A stretch of DNA of 64,000 nt. Source: Kluyvera intermedia. Lineage in GTDB: Bacteria; Pseudomonadota; Gammaproteobacteria; Enterobacterales; Enterobacteriaceae. Within the stretch, counting starts at the first letter, position 1; every line of letters starts with the position of its first letter. Shown one piece after another: positions 53,532-62,866 of this stretch. The notes under the pieces were generated by a model. It ran no database searches, was not told where the DNA came from, and saw only the letters and a list, made by a program, of their open reading frames with translations. Location of the stretch: NCBI RefSeq assembly GCF_021440345.1, contig NZ_JAKCNS010000027.1:54165-118164 (forward strand). Direction: 5' to 3'. The position numbers and the translations under genes are program-made.

Positions 53532-55184
53532 TTACAGCGCAATATCCGCGACTTCTTTCACTTCGAGCGGCTTCGCTGGGACCTGCACCGCCGGGACCGG
53601 ATCGGCCTCACGCGCAACTTCATGATGCAGCCCCAGTATTTCACTGGTGTAAGCCAGCGTTTTGTCGATTAAATGCGGATTCTCGGTGAGCGTCGAGCCA
53701 TAAGTAGGCACTACGGCGCGGATTTTCTCCTGCCATTCGGCGGTCTGCATTTTGTCTTTAAACACTTTTTCCAGCAGATCCAGCATGATCGGCGCCGCCG
53801 TTGATGCGCCTGGAGATGCCCCTAGCAGCGCGGCAACGGTGCCTTCATCATCACTCACTACTTCGGTGCCCAGACGCAGGACGCCGCCAATACGCGCATC
53901 ACGTTTGATAATCTGCACGCGCTGGCCCGCCTGCCATAGGCGCCAGTCCTGTTTTTTCGCCATTGGATAGTAAGCACGCAGCGCCGCATGACGATCTTTG
54001 TCTTTTTGCAGCACCTGACCTACCAGATATTTGACCAGGTCAAAGTTATCCAGCCCCACGTTGAGCATCGGCAGAATATTTGATTTGTTAGTGGATGCCA
54101 GTAGATCCCACAGCGACCCATTTTTCAGGAAACGGGTTGAGAAGGTGGCAAACGGCCCAAACAGCACCACACGCTTCCCGTCAATGATACGGGTATCGAT
54201 ATGCGGCACCGACATCGGCGGTGCACCAACCGAAGCCTGGCCGTAGACTTTGGCCAGGTGGTGATTGACCACCTCAGGGTTGTCGCACACCAGGAACTGG
54301 CCGCCAACCGGGAAGCCCGCATACTCTTTGGCCTGTGGGATTTTGGTCTGCTGCATCAGCTTCAGCGCTGCACCACCGGCACCAATAAAGATGAATTTCG
54401 CTTTGATGGTGCGTTTTTCGTGGCTGTTGTTGGCATCAGAAACCGTGACGTTCCAGCTGTTATCCGCATTGCGACGGAAACGGCGGACCACGGTGTTGAG
54501 CTGCAACGTGAAGCGGTCGTGTGTTTTGAGCGCGTTAATCATCTGGCGGGTGATCTCGCCATAGTTAACGTCGGTGCCTGCTTCAGTACGGGTGGCGGCA
54601 ATTTTCTGCTGCGGATCGCGCCCTTCCATCACCAGCGGCGCCCACTGTTTAATCTGTTCGTGGTCTTCAGAGTAGCGCATACCGTTAAACAGCGGGCTCT
54701 TTTGCAACGCACGATAACGCGCGCGCAGGAAGTTAACGTTGTCATCGCCCCACACAAAACTCATGTGTGGCACGGTGTTGATAAAGCTTTTCGGCTGCGT
54801 CAGCACGCCGCGGGTCACCTGGTGCGCCCAGAACTGACGGGAAATCTGGAAGGCTTCGTTAATATCAATGGCTTTTTCAATGCTGACCGAGCCATCGGCT
54901 TTTTGCGGGGTATAGTTGAGTTCCATCAACGCCGAGTGGCCGGTCCCAGCGTTGTTCCAGCCGTTAGAGCTCTCTTCTGCCACGCTCTCCATCTGCTCAA
55001 CCATGGTAATCGACCAGTCTGGCTCAAGCTCCTGCAGCCATGTACCCAGCGTGGCGCTCATGATTCCGCCACCGATCAGCAATACATCTGTCTCGTGCAC
55101 CTCACGAGTCTTCGCCTTAGTCGCCACAGAAACCGTCTCGGTACCCGAGTTCTGTGCGTTGGGTACAGCTTTGTTTTTTTTCAT
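53532..55184 (-). CDS. mqo: Malate:quinone oxidoreductase
   Basis: Membrane-associated FAD enzyme oxidising malate to oxaloacetate with quinone as acceptor. The 550-aa product has the dinucleotide motif [64 protein letters not shown] and [17 protein letters not shown]. The first about 30 residues are poorly conserved and, unlike E. coli, lack a hydrophobic stretch. The C-terminal tail EVADIAL is kept. Confidence 0.96.
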   Translation of the reverse strand: MKKNKAVPNAQNSGTETVSVATKAKTREVHETDVLLIGGGIMSATLGTWLQELEPDWSITMVEQMESVAEESSNGWNNAGTGHSALMELNYTPQKADGSVSIEKAIDINEAFQISRQFWAHQVTRGVLTQPKSFINTVPHMSFVWGDDNVNFLRARYRALQKSPLFNGMRYSEDHEQIKQWAPLVMEGRDPQQKIAATRTEAGTDVNYGEITRQMINALKTHDRFTLQLNTVVRRFRRNADNSWNVTVSDANNSHEKRTIKAKFIFIGAGGAALKLMQQTKIPQAKEYAGFPVGGQFLVCDNPEVVNHHLAKVYGQASVGAPPMSVPHIDTRIIDGKRVVLFGPFATFSTRFLKNGSLWDLLASTNKSNILPMLNVGLDNFDLVKYLVGQVLQKDKDRHAALRAYYPMAKKQDWRLWQAGQRVQIIKRDARIGGVLRLGTEVVSDDEGTVAALLGASPGASTAAPIMLDLLEKVFKDKMQTAEWQEKIRAVVPTYGSTLTENPHLIDKTLAYTSEILGLHHEVAREADPVPAVQVPAKPLEVKEVADIAL

Positions 55185-55457
55185 CGTAGGGGGCCTTACT
55201 TGACTTGCGATTTGTTACATGCAGGTAAAAACATCCGTACGGTTACGTTACCACCAGGCGGGTTGAATTTAAATATTGTTTAAAATTTAAGTTGAGTTTT
55301 GAGATCTGTTATTAAAATGTTTAATAAATGTGTACAGAAAATGAGATTTGGTACTGGTAGAGTGTGACGGGAAGCGGTATTATTCTCCCCTTTGTGATGG
55401 TACGCACGGAAGCAGTGGCTTATGGAAAACCGGCCATCGATAACCTGCGAATAACCT

Positions 55458-56687
55458 ATGTCAAACTCCTCTCCTGGCAGTTCCTTCGTTACAATTTTAC
55501 AATCGCCTACTCTGTTGACCCGTGAAGTACTGGCTGGCGTCATTACCGCCCTTGCGCTGATCCCGGAAGTTATTTCGTTTTCAGTGATTGCTGGCGTCGA
55601 CCCCAAAGTCAGCCTGATTGCTTCGGTGGTGTTATGCCTGTCGATGTCGTTTCTCGGCGGCCGCCCGGCGATGGTCACTGCGGCAGCCGGTTCGGTGGCA
55701 TTGGTTATCGGACCAATGGTACACCAGCACGGGGTGGCATACATTTTGCCAGCCGTGGTAATGGCAGGGTTGATTCAAATACTATTTGCGCTGTGCGGCA
55801 TGGCAAAACTGATGCGCTTTATCCCCGCATCGGTAATGAGCGGTTTTGTGAACGCGCTGGGTATCCTCATCTTCTTCGCCCAGGTGCCCCACTTCTGGAG
55901 CCGCAGCCCGCTTATCGTCGCGCTCTTTGCCGCCACTATTTTGATTGTGCTGTGGCTGCCAAAGGTCGTGAAAAGTATCCCTTCGCCGCTGGTTGCGGTG
56001 GTTTTATTAACGCTCTATACCGCGACCAGCGGGCAAATTCTCCCGACCGTTGGCGACGAAGGTTCCATGGCAGGCGGTCTACCGGGGTTCACCCAGTGGT
56101 TGGTGCCGTTTAACCTCGATACGCTGCAGATTATCTGGCCATGCGCGCTGAGCATTGCTTTTGTCGGGCTGATGGAGTCACTACTCACCGCCAAACTGGT
56201 GGATGATTTGACCCACACGCCGTCAAACAAAACCCGCGAAAGCGCCGGCCTGGGCATCGCCAATATCCTGGCGGGCTGCTACGGCGGTATCGCGGGCTGC
56301 GCGATGATTGGTCAAACCATCGTTAACGTTGAGATGGGCAAAGGCCGCAGCCGTATTTCCACCCTCGCCGCCGCGCTGGTGCTGCTGTTGCTGGTAACTG
56401 CGTTAAGTGAAGTGATGGCGATGATCCCAATGTCGGTACTGGCGGGGATTATGGTGATTGTGGCGTTTAAGACCTTTAGCTGGCAGAGCCTCCAGCCCGC
56501 GACGCTTAAACGCACGCCGTGGCCGGAAACGCTGGTGATGATAGTGACCGTCGCCGCGACGGTCAGCACCGGTAATCTGGCCATCGGCGTACTGGCAGGG
56601 ATCGTGATGATGCTGTTGGTACCCGCCCGTTTGAAGCAGCGGGCAAAGCTTAAAGCAGAAACACCGTCGCCAGTCCGAGAAAAATAA
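55458..56687 (+). CDS. SulP family inorganic anion transporter
   Basis: A 409-aa inner-membrane SLC26/SulP-type transporter with about 11-12 membrane segments. Motifs: REVLAGVITALALIPEVISFSVIAGVDPKVSL at segment 1 and GRPAMVTAAAGSVALVIGPMV. It ends after the membrane domain, so the cytoplasmic STAS domain found in most SulP proteins is missing. Substrate (sulfate, bicarbonate, carboxylate or other) cannot be read from sequence. It is divergent from mqo and its last 38 bp overlap the end of mgtE on the other strand. Not found at this place in E. coli K-12. Confidence 0.9.
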   Translation: MSNSSPGSSFVTILQSPTLLTREVLAGVITALALIPEVISFSVIAGVDPKVSLIASVVLCLSMSFLGGRPAMVTAAAGSVALVIGPMVHQHGVAYILPAVVMAGLIQILFALCGMAKLMRFIPASVMSGFVNALGILIFFAQVPHFWSRSPLIVALFAATILIVLWLPKVVKSIPSPLVAVVLLTLYTATSGQILPTVGDEGSMAGGLPGFTQWLVPFNLDTLQIIWPCALSIAFVGLMESLLTAKLVDDLTHTPSNKTRESAGLGIANILAGCYGGIAGCAMIGQTIVNVEMGKGRSRISTLAAALVLLLLVTALSEVMAMIPMSVLAGIMVIVAFKTFSWQSLQPATLKRTPWPETLVMIVTVAATVSTGNLAIGVLAGIVMMLLVPARLKQRAKLKAETPSPVREK

Positions 56688-58086
56688 AGAAGCCCCCGGT
56701 GTCGGTGATCGCGGTGATCATCACGCTTGAGCCGACCGCCGGGTCGCGGCCAAACTTGACCATGATCATCGGGATCAGCACCCCCATGACCGAAGCCACC
56801 AGCAGGTTTAAGATCATCGCCAGCGACATCACCGCGCCCAGATGCATGTCGTCATACAAGAACCAGGTCACGCCGCCCATAATCCCACCCCAGACGACGC
56901 CGTTAATCAGCGCTACGCCCATTTCACGCAGGATCAAGAACGAGAAGTTACCCGGCTGAATGTGCTGCAACGCCAGCGCACGTACAATCATGGTGATGGT
57001 CTGGTTGCCGGTGTTACCGCCAATTCCCGCGACGATAGGCATCAGCGAAGCCAGCGCCACCAGTTGCGAAATAGTGTGTTCAAAACCGTCGATCACTCGC
57101 GAGGCGATAAATGCAGTGCAGAGGTTAATAGCCAGCCACGCCCAACGCGTTTTCACCGCTTTCATCACCGGAGCATAGACATCTTCATCACTGCTCAAGC
57201 CCCCCATCCGACGTAAATCGCTGTCGGTCTCTTCATAAACCACATCAACGATCTCATCGATGGTCAAACGTCCCATCAGCTTACCCTGAGTATCAATGAC
57301 CGCGGCGCTGATCAGGTTGTCACGTTCGAAGGTACGCGCAACGCTCTCCGACTTCTCCTCCGGATGGAAAGCTACCGGATCCGCTTCCATCACCTCATGC
57401 ACGAGGCGATCGGCCGGATTAAGCAGAATCGTTTTCAGCTCCAGTTCACCAATCAGCGTTTGGTCGCGCTTGATAACGAACAGCTTATCGGTGTTCTCCG
57501 GCATTTTGCCCAGCCGACGCAGGAAACGCTGCACCGAAGCCAGCGTGACGTCGGGCCGAATGGTGATCACCTCAAACTCCATGATCGAACCGACACAGTC
57601 GTGGGCATAGTTCATCACCTGACGCACGCGCGCGCGTTCTTCAGGCGTCATGGAGGCCAGCAGGCGTCCGGTTAGATCGCGCGGCAGGTGCTGAACGAGG
57701 TAGATCTGTTCGTCAATATCCAGCGTTTGCAGTGCATCGAGCAACGCCCGGTCGCTCATATCTTCGATGAGGTCGTCCCAGACGTTCTCCGATGCTTCCA
57801 GCAACACCTTCCCGCGACGATCGTCTTCGATCATGTTCCACAGGGCATGACGCTCTTCTGACGGCAACGCTTCCAGGGTGTCGGCGAGATCCGGCGGCTG
57901 AAGGTGGGCCACCAGCATGCCGACCTCCGCAAGATCGTCAGCCAGCGTGCTTTCATCATACTGCTCGGCGAGCGTCAGTTTGCCCAGTAGCGCTGAGGTA
58001 ATGGCCTTATCGGTGGTGAGCAACCAGATAAGGCGCATACGCTCTTCATCGCGCAGCCGGGCGCTGTTCTTCTTCAACAGAGACAT
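56650..58086 (-). CDS. mgtE: Magnesium transporter MgtE
   Basis: Mg2+ channel of the MgtE family, 478 aa. Order of domains: N-terminal superhelical MgtE_N (about 30-150, with LPSEERHALWNMIEDDRRGKVL), two CBS domains (about 150-275, EFEVITIRPDVTLASVQ, VMEADPVAFHPEEK), a connecting helix and five membrane segments (PIVAGIGGNTGNQTITMIVRALAL). The GNTGNQ selectivity segment and the Mg-sensing acidic CBS residues are present. E. coli K-12 lacks MgtE; it relies on CorA and MgtA. The 3' end overlaps the SulP gene by 38 bp, tail to tail. Confidence 0.94.
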   Translation of the reverse strand: MSLLKKNSARLRDEERMRLIWLLTTDKAITSALLGKLTLAEQYDESTLADDLAEVGMLVAHLQPPDLADTLEALPSEERHALWNMIEDDRRGKVLLEASENVWDDLIEDMSDRALLDALQTLDIDEQIYLVQHLPRDLTGRLLASMTPEERARVRQVMNYAHDCVGSIMEFEVITIRPDVTLASVQRFLRRLGKMPENTDKLFVIKRDQTLIGELELKTILLNPADRLVHEVMEADPVAFHPEEKSESVARTFERDNLISAAVIDTQGKLMGRLTIDEIVDVVYEETDSDLRRMGGLSSDEDVYAPVMKAVKTRWAWLAINLCTAFIASRVIDGFEHTISQLVALASLMPIVAGIGGNTGNQTITMIVRALALQHIQPGNFSFLILREMGVALINGVVWGGIMGGVTWFLYDDMHLGAVMSLAMILNLLVASVMGVLIPMIMVKFGRDPAVGSSVMITAITDTGGFFIFLGLATVFLL

Positions 58087-58214
58087 GAATAATCCTTATT
58101 CGTGAAGGTTCGCCCAATCGAATGACTGGGCGCTCTAAGCATAGCGCGGGGTGATGTAAAAAAGGTTAAACCGGCCGCTCAAGCGTTGAAAAAAACAGCA
58201 GAGCGGCCAAAAAA

Positions 58215-59858
58215 TCAGGCAGTACGAGCCACAGCATCTCGTGAGGCGCGTTCACGCTCTTCACCCACCAGCTCACTGAGCTGGCCGTTGCGCATCTCCA
58301 GCAGGCGGTCCGCATGCACGAAGTAGTGGTCATCATGGCTGATGGCGAAAATGGTTTTGCCCATTTGCTGCATCAGCGGCAGTAACACCTGATAAAACTC
58401 GCGACGGAAGTGCGGATCCTGATCGGCGGCCCATTCATCCAGCATGATGATATCTCGCTCTTCCGCCAACGCCAGCAGCAACGCCACACGCTTCTTCTGT
58501 CCCTTGGATAATTTCAGGTCCAGAATGCGGCCGTTTTCAAGTTTAACCTTATGGGTCATCTGCAGCTGCGTCAGCCATTTATCGACCAATTGAGGATTAG
58601 CCTGTTGACCATCCGGTCCCAGTAAATGCTCAAACAGCCAGACATCGGTAAACACCGCCGAGAACAGCTTGCGGTAATCCTCCGGTTTTTCCGCTGCCAG
58701 CGGTTGACCATCGAGAAGAATTTGTCCCGAAACCGGCTGATAAAGCCCGGTCAGTAGCATTGCCAGCGTGGATTTACCGCTCCCGTTGCCGCCAATCAGG
58801 AACACCAGTTCACCGCGTTTTAGCGTCAGATTCAGCGGGCCAACGGCAAACGTGTTGTCTTCATAGTGGAAGGTCACATCGCGCAGCTCAAGGGTCTGCC
58901 AGTTCGGATGTGCCACCGGCTGCGGGAAGGCTTCCTGATACGGCGCCAGCGAGAATTTATTCAGCTTGTTGAACGCCACCTGTGCGCTTAACAGCGTCGG
59001 CAGTGCGCCCACCGCCGACAGCAGCGGCGTACGCAGGAACAACAGCGTCAATGAATAGGTGGCGGCGACGTTGGTATCCGCCCAGCCCAGACCGTTAGCC
59101 ATCCAGAACACCAGGCCAATGGCGCCAAGCATCATAATATTCGACCAGTTGACCGCGCTCAGGTGGAAGGTATCCGCCCGCACAATATGGTGACGATAGG
59201 CTTTCGCATCCGGCGTGAACTGTTGTTCAAACACGTACTCCGCGCGTTCGCGGTTAAGCGTCAGCTCTTTGCGCCCTTCCAGCACCGTCTGGTAGTCGTT
59301 GTACAGCCGGTCTTCGGTTTCACGCAGCGTCGCCATATGTTTGTAGACGCGCGCCACCAGCAGGAAACCGCCCCAAATGGTCAGCGCCACCCACAGCGCG
59401 GTGATCAGCAGCATTTTGGTCGACAACACCGCCAGATAGGCGGCAGAACCGAAGGTCAGAATAATCCCCTGCACCAGTTCAGGCAGGCGCACAAAGGCGA
59501 TGGTGATAGCCCGAATGTCGCTGGTCAGCCCCGCCAGCAAAGAAGCGCTGCCAAGCTTTTCTACCCGCTCAATCTGCGTATCGAGGATACGTTTGATAAA
59601 TTCGCGGCGCAGCCGATAAACAAAGTGATGTCCTAGCGTCGTCAATGCCAGCTGAGAACCGAGCGTGACCGCCATCAGCAGTAGCAACAGACCAAGAAAT
59701 TCCGGCAGTACGGTGAAAGTGGTATCTGACGTCTCAATCAGACGGACGTTGATGAAGGCGATAAGCCCGATACCCAGCGCTGCGCTGAGCAGGCTCAGGG
59801 CCATCACGCCAATAAAAGGCCAGCGGTATTGACGCCAGACGAGTAACAGAAGTTCCAT
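58215..59858 (-). CDS. yojI: ABC transporter YojI (microcin J25 / cyclic peptide exporter)
   Basis: A 547-aa half-transporter with an N-terminal six-helix domain and a C-terminal nucleotide-binding domain: Walker [10 protein letters not shown] (about residue 355), signature LSKGQKKR, Walker [11 protein letters not shown]. It belongs to the cyclic peptide/PvdE-SyrD exporter group; E. coli YojI exports microcin J25 together with TolC. A Fur-box-like palindrome lies 55-73 bp upstream. It follows alkB on the same strand with an 84-bp gap. Confidence 0.94.
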   Translation of the reverse strand: MELLLLVWRQYRWPFIGVMALSLLSAALGIGLIAFINVRLIETSDTTFTVLPEFLGLLLLLMAVTLGSQLALTTLGHHFVYRLRREFIKRILDTQIERVEKLGSASLLAGLTSDIRAITIAFVRLPELVQGIILTFGSAAYLAVLSTKMLLITALWVALTIWGGFLLVARVYKHMATLRETEDRLYNDYQTVLEGRKELTLNRERAEYVFEQQFTPDAKAYRHHIVRADTFHLSAVNWSNIMMLGAIGLVFWMANGLGWADTNVAATYSLTLLFLRTPLLSAVGALPTLLSAQVAFNKLNKFSLAPYQEAFPQPVAHPNWQTLELRDVTFHYEDNTFAVGPLNLTLKRGELVFLIGGNGSGKSTLAMLLTGLYQPVSGQILLDGQPLAAEKPEDYRKLFSAVFTDVWLFEHLLGPDGQQANPQLVDKWLTQLQMTHKVKLENGRILDLKLSKGQKKRVALLLALAEERDIIMLDEWAADQDPHFRREFYQVLLPLMQQMGKTIFAISHDDHYFVHADRLLEMRNGQLSELVGEERERASRDAVARTA

Positions 59859-59912
59859 AGCAGCAACCAGGCAAGAAAAAACAGCCCGCAGTGTAAACTG
59901 CTCAGAGGTTAC

Positions 59913-59931
59913 ATCAAGAATAATTCTTATT
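59913..59931 (-). promoter_or_regulatory. Fur-box-like palindrome upstream of yojI
   Basis: On the minus strand AATAAGAATTATTCTTGAT closely resembles the common Fur-site form AATGAGAATTATTCTCATT (15 of 19) and contains the perfect dyad AAGAATAATTCTT (59916-59928). It lies in the 84-bp alkB-yojI gap. Confidence 0.45.
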
Positions 59932-59942
59932 TTTATTCGTTA

Positions 59943-60584
59943 TCAGGTGGCACAACGAAAGGTCAGATTATAGCGCCAGGGGCCAACCTGTGGATGGTTT
60001 CCCGCCTTAAGCGGTAGGACCGCGTGATAAAATAGCCGAGATTCGCCGCCCCACACCACCACATCACCGTGCTCAAGCCACACGCGCTGTAGCGGATCGG
60101 TACGTTTCAAACCACCAAACTGGAAGGTGGCGGGCAAACCGAGTGAGACGGAAACAATCGGCGCATCCAGTAATGCTTCATCTTTATCCTGATGAAGCGA
60201 CAGCTTTGCACCGGGTTGATAGCGGTTAATCAGGCAGGCATCAGGGTTAAACACCGGATAGCCCGCGCGGGCAGCGGCGCTCTGCGCCAGCCTGCGAAAA
60301 CACTCCGGCATCGCAGGCCACGGCTCGCCTGTCAGCGGATCAACGGCAGCGTAGCAGTAGCCGTGACGGTCTGTACTCCAGCCATATGGACCGCAGTTGG
60401 TCATCGCCACGGACATCGTGTAACCGCCCGGGGTCACCATCTGGCGAAAAGGAGAAATAGCCGCCACCTGTTCGATTGCAGCCAACAGCACCGCGCTTTG
60501 TTCACGCGCCTGGCGGCGAAGAATCACCGCGCCGGGCGCCAGCGGCTCAGACCACGGCGATTCATCAGCAAACAGATCCAGCAT
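59943..60584 (-). CDS. alkB: DNA oxidative demethylase AlkB
   Basis: Fe(II)/2-oxoglutarate dioxygenase that repairs 1-methyladenine and 3-methylcytosine. The 213-aa product keeps the metal ligands His131, Asp133 (LHQDKDE) and His187 (FYHAVLPL), and the 2-oxoglutarate-binding Arg204 and Arg210 (RYNLTFR), at the same numbers as E. coli. Its ATG overlaps the ada stop codon (ATGA), so it is translationally coupled to ada. Confidence 0.97.
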   Translation of the reverse strand: MLDLFADESPWSEPLAPGAVILRRQAREQSAVLLAAIEQVAAISPFRQMVTPGGYTMSVAMTNCGPYGWSTDRHGYCYAAVDPLTGEPWPAMPECFRRLAQSAAARAGYPVFNPDACLINRYQPGAKLSLHQDKDEALLDAPIVSVSLGLPATFQFGGLKRTDPLQRVWLEHGDVVVWGGESRLFYHAVLPLKAGNHPQVGPWRYNLTFRCAT

Positions 60585-61639
60585 CAGCGCTCCTTTTCAC
60601 GTTGCAAGAGTGCCGCTTTCCGCGCCACGCCCCAGCGGTAGCCAGAAAGCGAACCATCGCCGCGCACAACCCGGTGACAAGGCACCAGGATAGCCAGCCG
60701 GTTTGCCGCGCAGGCGCTAGCGACCGCCCGCACCGCTTGCGGATTACCAATACTCTGCGCCACCTGCTGGTAGCTGCGTGTTTCACCCACGGGTATAGCG
60801 CGCAGCGCCTGCCATACCAGCTGTTGAAACGCGGTGCCGCGAATATCTAAAGGTAAAGATAACGCTGTCGTCGGTTGATTGAGACTGGCGACAACAGCGG
60901 CAATGTGTTGGCTAAAGGCGGCATCAGCCGGCAGAAAACGCGCGGCGGGGAAGCTGCGCTGTAATTCATCGATCAAGGCAGGCTCATCATCACCCAACAG
61001 CACCGCACAAATTCCGCGCTCGCTTATCGCCACCAGGCAGCGCCCCAGTGAGCACTCACCTGTCGCATAGTGTATCTCTGTCGCCTTTCCACCCTGCCGA
61101 TAGGTTTTCGCGCTCATACCGAGCATCTCATCCGCGTGCCGATAATAGCTGCTGCTGGTTGGAAATCCGGCCGCCAGTACCGCCTGGGTAACGGTTTCAT
61201 CTTCACTTAATGATTCACGTAACCGGCGCGCTCGCCAGGCCTGCTGCCAGGCTTTCGGCGTCATGCCAGTGACCGATTTAAACATCCGATGAAAATGATA
61301 CGGGCTGACCGCCACTGCCTGCGCGAGCGCATCCAGCGTGATGGGCGATTCCTGCTCCAGCAATCGACAGGCATAGGCGACTTTGTCGATTTTCTGCTGT
61401 TCAGGCGCCAGCGCGTTGGGCTGGCAGCGTTTGCACGGGCGAAATCCCGCGGCCTGCGCCGCATCGGCATCCGGATAAAAACGGACATTGTGCCGCAGCG
61501 CGTGGCGGGCACGGCAGGATGGACGACAAAAAATACCGGTAGTCTGTACGGCAAAAAAAAACTGGCCGTCAGCCTCGGCATCGCGATTGAGCACCGCTTG
61601 CCAGCGATCCTCGTCGGTATGTAATGTATGAGATGTCAT
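60584..61639 (-). CDS. ada: Adaptive response regulator and methyltransferase Ada
   Basis: A suicide methyltransferase and activator of the adaptive response. The 351-aa protein has an N-terminal zinc domain with Cys38, Cys42, Cys69 and Cys72 (IFCRPSC, FRPCKRC), where Cys38 takes methyl groups from phosphotriesters. An AraC-type helix-turn-helix follows at about 90-180. The O6-methylguanine methyltransferase domain has the acceptor Cys321 in ILVPCHRVVRGDG. It is the first gene of ada-alkB; an Ada box overlaps the end of apbE upstream. Confidence 0.97.
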   Translation of the reverse strand: MTSHTLHTDEDRWQAVLNRDAEADGQFFFAVQTTGIFCRPSCRARHALRHNVRFYPDADAAQAAGFRPCKRCQPNALAPEQQKIDKVAYACRLLEQESPITLDALAQAVAVSPYHFHRMFKSVTGMTPKAWQQAWRARRLRESLSEDETVTQAVLAAGFPTSSSYYRHADEMLGMSAKTYRQGGKATEIHYATGECSLGRCLVAISERGICAVLLGDDEPALIDELQRSFPAARFLPADAAFSQHIAAVVASLNQPTTALSLPLDIRGTAFQQLVWQALRAIPVGETRSYQQVAQSIGNPQAVRAVASACAANRLAILVPCHRVVRGDGSLSGYRWGVARKAALLQREKER

Positions 61640-61705
61640 AACGGGCTCCTCCCTTGAGTGTAACCATCACTGTGCCCAAAGGGAGGAATTAAAAAACCCG
61701 CAATC

Positions 61706-61718
61706 TTGCTTTTTAATT
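61706..61718 (-). promoter_or_regulatory. Ada box of the ada-alkB operon
   Basis: On the minus strand AATTAAAAAGCAA fits AAT-N6-GCAA, the Ada recognition pattern (E. coli ada: AATTAAAGCGCAA), and the flanks also align with the E. coli promoter. It overlaps the apbE stop codon. Confidence 0.7.
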
Positions 61719-62765
61719 TTTCCCGCTGACCAGGAAGGCCTCGAACTGCGGCGACATCCAGGTGGTGAAGCCATCGCCTTCTTTCATAATCATGTACACC
61801 GCCAGCCCCTGCTCACGAACAACCTGCTGGGCTTTTTGCGGGCCAAGCACCATTAAACCGGTATCCCAGCCATCGGCTTCCAGCGCGGTTGGCGCAATCA
61901 CGGTGACTGAGACCAGTTTATGGGTGATGGGCCTCCCGGTTTGCGGATCGATAACGTGAGAGATCCGCTGGCCGTCCAGCTCATAGTAGTTACGATAGCT
62001 GCCGGATGTACTGATACCGTGGCCATTAATATCCACAATGGCCTGTACCGCATTTTCCCGGTCCGTCGGTTTTTGAATTGCTACTCGCCACGGCTGACCA
62101 TCGGCATTCATACCGCGGCTTACCAATGCGCCGCCCACCGAAACCAGGTAACGAGAGATCCCCTCTTCGGTCATTAAGCGCGCCAGATGATCGGCGGCAT
62201 AGCCCTCACCGACGGTGGAAAGATCAACGAACAGGTCGGGGATCGATTTTTGCAGATACTGTCTGCCCGAGCGGTTGATAACGGAGAGAAAAGCCAGCCC
62301 GGTACGGGCTTTGGCGGCGTCAATTTGCGCCTGAGTCGGCGTTTTGACCGGCTGTTTATCCGGACCAAAACCCCATAAATTGACCAGTGGGCCAACGGTA
62401 ATGTCCATGGCGCCCTGGGTTTTGTAGCCGATGCGCAGCGACTCCGTGACAATATCCGCCATCGCTTCGCTGACCGGCCACGAGGTCAGGCTATTTGAAT
62501 GGTTAAAACGCATCAGCGCCGAGTCGTTTTTCCAGGTCGACAGCAGCTGATCGTCGCCATCCAGCAACTTTTGCACCTTCTGTCGTAACTCTTCAGCCTG
62601 CGTTTTATCAACACCCACCACGCTGACGCGCCAGAAAGTGCCCATAGTTTTGCCTTCAAGCACCGTCGCCGCAGCTTTTGGCGCGACGGGAGTGCTGGCG
62701 TTATCGCAGCCCGTCAGCAGTAAAACGACGCTCACCAGCGCCATGCGTAAAAATGTCATTTCCAT
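61713..62765 (-). CDS. apbE: FAD:protein FMN transferase ApbE
   Basis: Periplasmic lipoprotein that attaches FMN covalently to threonine of electron-transport proteins such as NqrB/NqrC and RnfG. The 350-aa precursor has a lipobox LLTGC (Cys19) and the ApbE signatures LEGKTMGTFWRVSV, DLSTVGEGYAADHLARLM, YLVSVGGALVSRG and HVIDPQTGRPI. Mg-binding acidic residues are in ALEADGWDTGLMVLG. The start agrees with E. coli. It lies between ompC and ada, and its stop overlaps the Ada box. Confidence 0.95.
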   Translation of the reverse strand: MEMTFLRMALVSVVLLLTGCDNASTPVAPKAAATVLEGKTMGTFWRVSVVGVDKTQAEELRQKVQKLLDGDDQLLSTWKNDSALMRFNHSNSLTSWPVSEAMADIVTESLRIGYKTQGAMDITVGPLVNLWGFGPDKQPVKTPTQAQIDAAKARTGLAFLSVINRSGRQYLQKSIPDLFVDLSTVGEGYAADHLARLMTEEGISRYLVSVGGALVSRGMNADGQPWRVAIQKPTDRENAVQAIVDINGHGISTSGSYRNYYELDGQRISHVIDPQTGRPITHKLVSVTVIAPTALEADGWDTGLMVLGPQKAQQVVREQGLAVYMIMKEGDGFTTWMSPQFEAFLVSGKN

Positions 62766-62823
62766 CCGTTATTACCCTCCTGCAAACGGCGCAAGAGTAC
62801 ACTAATTGGTTTAATTTCGGCAC

Positions 62824-62850
62824 AAAAAAAGGGGCCATATGGCCCCTTTT
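62824..62850 (-). terminator. Intrinsic terminator of ompC
   Basis: On the minus strand AAAAGGGGCC-ATAT-GGCCCC then seven T, 16 bp after the ompC stop codon. Confidence 0.9.
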
Positions 62851-62866
62851 CGCGGTGTTAACAGTA

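Noticed and set aside
54201..55283. 360-codon open frame opposite mqo
   Set aside because: Antisense shadow; the residue pattern is non-protein-like and mqo is intact and conserved.
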